In this document: piece by piece, positions 14,014 through 15,876 of the stretch
Layout of the letters: every line of letters starts with the position of its first letter
Position numbering within the stretch: the stretch's first letter is position 1
The notes under the pieces: generated by a model
The model's database searches: none
What the model saw: only the letters and a program-made list of their open reading frames with translations
Told to the model about the DNA's origin: nothing
Source of the DNA: Bacillota bacterium
GTDB lineage: Bacteria; Bacillota; Bacilli; Paenibacillales; Paenibacillaceae
Direction of reading: 5' to 3'
DNA length: 15,876 nucleotides
Assembly: GCA_023418755.1 (NCBI GenBank)
Contig: JAEZZE010000341.1
Coordinates: 1 to 15,876, forward strand
Position numbers and translations under genes: made by a program

Positions 14014-15876
14014 CTTCAGACCGTCGGCAGTTCCCTTGATTACCGTAGATCCGTATTTCAGCATCTGGTCGTTCGCCGACCGTTTGTACGACGACCATAC
14101 GCGCCACTGGACAGGTCAGCGCAACGGCATGCTCGGCCTGCTTAAGATCGACGGCGTGGCGTATCGTTTCATGGGGAAGCTGGAAGCCTTCGGCGAACGC
14201 TATTACGCCGAGCCCCAAGTCATCCCGCAAGTCAAGGCGGAAGTAAAACCGCTGACTACGATCTACACGTTTGCCAACGAACAGGTCGAACTGACCTTGA
14301 AGTTTTTAACGCCTCTGCTTCCGGATCGATTACACGTTTTGTCTCGCCCCGCCTCTTACATCGCTTACGACATTGCGATCAAGGACGGGCGGGAGCACCA
14401 AATCGAAGTGTATTTCGACATTGCCGGCGAATGCTGCGTCAATACGATGGATCAGAAGGTCGTCTTCCGCCGCGGCGCCGATTCCGTGTATTGCGGCAAC
14501 GCGGAGCAGAAGCCGCTGAACGCCAGCGGGGACAACATCCGCATCGACTGGGGCTATCTTCATGTCGCGCATCCGGGAGCGTTCGTAACCGACTACGACG
14601 GACGCTATCATTTTCTGACGGGCAAGGAAGTCGCCCGCGTGGACACGGACGGCGATACGGCGCTGCCCGCCAGCGAATACCGCTGCATCGCGCTGATCAG
14701 CGACAAGCTGTCCGATACGATCTGCCTGGCTTATGACGACATCAAGTCGATCGAATATTTCGGGAAGCCGTTGGACGCGTATTACAAGAAGGAATACGGA
14801 ACCTTCGACAACATGCTGAAGCAAGCCGTATCCGACTACGAGCAGGTTCGTTCCCTTGCTTCGGAGTTCGAAGAGAAGCTTCGCGGCGAAACGGAGAAGG
14901 TGAACCGTTATTACGCGGACATTGCGGCTCTGGCCTATCGGCAGACGATCGCGGCTCATAAGCTTGTACTGCACGAGGGGGAGGCTCTGTTCCTGTCCAA
15001 GGAGTGCTTCAGCAACGGCTGCATCGCCACGCTGGACGTTACCTATCCTTCCATTCCTCTGTTCCTGAAGTACAATCCGGAGCTGGTCAAGGGGATGCTG
15101 CGCCCGATTCTGGAATACGCGCGAACCGACGCCTGGACGTTCGATTTCGCCCCGCACGACTGCGGCCAATATCCGCTGTGCAACGGACAAGTATACGGCG
15201 AGAACAAGCTCGAATATCAAATGCCCGTGGAGGAATGCGGCAATATGCTGCTGTCCGTCGCGGCGCTGTGCCGCTACGAGGGGTCGAGCGAATTCGCCCT
15301 GAAGGAGAAGCCGCTGCTGGACAAATGGGCGGATTATTTGCTGGAGAACGGCTACGACCCGGGCAATCAGCTCTGTACGGACGATTTCGCCGGACATCTG
15401 GCCCACAATTGCAATCTGAGCATGAAGGCGATCGTGGCGCTGGGGGCATACGGCAAGCTCGTGCAGGAAGAGAAGTATATCCTTGCCGCGAAGGCGATGG
15501 CCGACAGATGGCGCGCGGAAGCCCGCAAAGAAGAAGGCTCGCTGCTGGCCTTCGACCAGCCGGACTCCTGGAGCCTCAAATACAACCTCGTGTGGGACAA
15601 GCTGCTGGAAGTCGGTTTGTTCGACCGGGAGGTATACGAAAGCGAGATCCGGCTGTACAGCCAAAAAATGAACCGTTACGGCGTGCCGCTGGATTCGCGC
15701 TCGGATTATACCAAGCTCGATTGGCTGGCATGGACGACGGTCTTTACCGATAACGGCGAATACGGCGAGAGGCTGTACAAGTCCATCTGGGATTTCATCA
15801 GCGAGACGGTCGAACGGGTGCCGATCACCGACTGGTACTACAGCTCTACCCCTCCCCAGGTGAAGTATTCTCGCTA
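14009..15876 (+). CDS. Glutaminase-family (DUF4965/DUF1793) enzyme, C-terminal end cut off
   Basis: A soluble enzyme of the GtaA-like 'glutaminase' family. 622 complete codons are present and the frame is open at the edge; from the family's usual size only some tens of residues should be missing. Domain order fits DUF4964 (PSAVPLITVDPYFSIWS, RHWTGQRNGMLG), DUF5127 (FLTPLLPDRLHVLSRPASYI), DUF4965 (FAPHDCGQYPLCNGQVYGEN from residue 380, QMPVEECGN, and DDFAGHLAHNCNLSMKAI from 458) and DUF1793 (SLKYNLVWDKLL, GVPLDSRSDYTKLDW, ITDWYYSSTPP). There is no signal peptide: the N-terminus is MSFRPSAVP, so it should act in the cytoplasm. ATG at 14009 has AGGAG eight bases upstream. The characterised fungal homologue is a glutaminase. 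The setting next to sugar transport and AraC control makes a carbohydrate-related substrate possible, but this cannot be decided from sequence. Confidence 0.9.
   Translation, partial: MSFRPSAVPLITVDPYFSIWSFADRLYDDHTRHWTGQRNGMLGLLKIDGVAYRFMGKLEAFGERYYAEPQVIPQVKAEVKPLTTIYTFANEQVELTLKFLTPLLPDRLHVLSRPASYIAYDIAIKDGREHQIEVYFDIAGECCVNTMDQKVVFRRGADSVYCGNAEQKPLNASGDNIRIDWGYLHVAHPGAFVTDYDGRYHFLTGKEVARVDTDGDTALPASEYRCIALISDKLSDTICLAYDDIKSIEYFGKPLDAYYKKEYGTFDNMLKQAVSDYEQVRSLASEFEEKLRGETEKVNRYYADIAALAYRQTIAAHKLVLHEGEALFLSKECFSNGCIATLDVTYPSIPLFLKYNPELVKGMLRPILEYARTDAWTFDFAPHDCGQYPLCNGQVYGENKLEYQMPVEECGNMLLSVAALCRYEGSSEFALKEKPLLDKWADYLLENGYDPGNQLCTDDFAGHLAHNCNLSMKAIVALGAYGKLVQEEKYILAAKAMADRWRAEARKEEGSLLAFDQPDSWSLKYNLVWDKLLEVGLFDREVYESEIRLYSQKMNRYGVPLDSRSDYTKLDWLAWTTVFTDNGEYGERLYKSIWDFISETVERVPITDWYYSSTPPQVKYSR

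Noticed and set aside
14330..15664. A 444-codon open frame on the minus strand
   Set aside because: It is antisense to the well-supported DUF4965 enzyme, and its translation resembles no protein family.
1..15876. tRNA, rRNA, CRISPR, insertion sequence or phage signals
   Set aside because: I looked for cloverleaf-like stretches, regularly spaced repeats, transposase motifs and terminal repeats and saw none.

Overview
The window looks like chromosomal DNA from a GC-rich, Paenibacillus- or Cohnella-like Firmicute. Three things point there: strong GGAGG-type ribosome binding sites, use of GTG and TTG starts, and the gene set (YesM/YesN-type two-component systems, LplB/YtcP/YtcQ-type sugar transport without its own ATPase, AraC regulators, and a DUF4965 'glutaminase-family' enzyme). 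The genus is an inference; there is no rRNA or other marker gene here.

Layout. (a) 1-4289, minus strand: a carbohydrate uptake operon, read right to left as permease 1, permease 2, lipoprotein solute-binding protein, then an FAD-dependent oxidoreductase that runs off the left edge. The permeases overlap slightly and a strong hairpin precedes the binding-protein gene. (b) 4290-4529: a divergent control region with a TGCTATAAT extended -10 box facing each way and a near-palindrome between them. (c) 4530-7864, plus strand: a YesN-type response regulator followed by a YesM-type histidine kinase, coupled by a TTGA overlap. (d) 7992-12954, minus strand: a second sensory operon, read right to left as a membrane-anchored DUF3502 solute-binding protein, histidine kinase and response regulator, each junction a 4-base ATGA overlap. 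No permease accompanies it, so it resembles the AraPST/GanPST 'three-component' sugar sensors of Geobacillus. The two sensory operons converge tail to tail at 7865-7991. (e) 12955-13080: control region of the three-gene sensor, with two 10-base direct repeats exactly 21 bases apart. (f) 13081-13911, minus strand: an AraC regulator with an N-terminal cupin-like sensor. (g) 13912-14008: a divergent control region flanked by a perfect 14-base inverted repeat. (h) 14009-end, plus strand: a DUF4964/DUF5127/DUF4965/DUF1793 enzyme, nearly complete but cut by the right edge.

Likely biology (inference): the locus senses and imports an unidentified carbohydrate, probably an oligosaccharide, through a transporter that borrows a shared MsmX-type ATPase. 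Two membrane sensor systems and one cytoplasmic AraC regulator control it. The oxidoreductase and the DUF4965 protein would act on the ligand or its products. No RNA genes, CRISPR array or mobile element was seen. No stretch longer than 300 bases lacks a gene.
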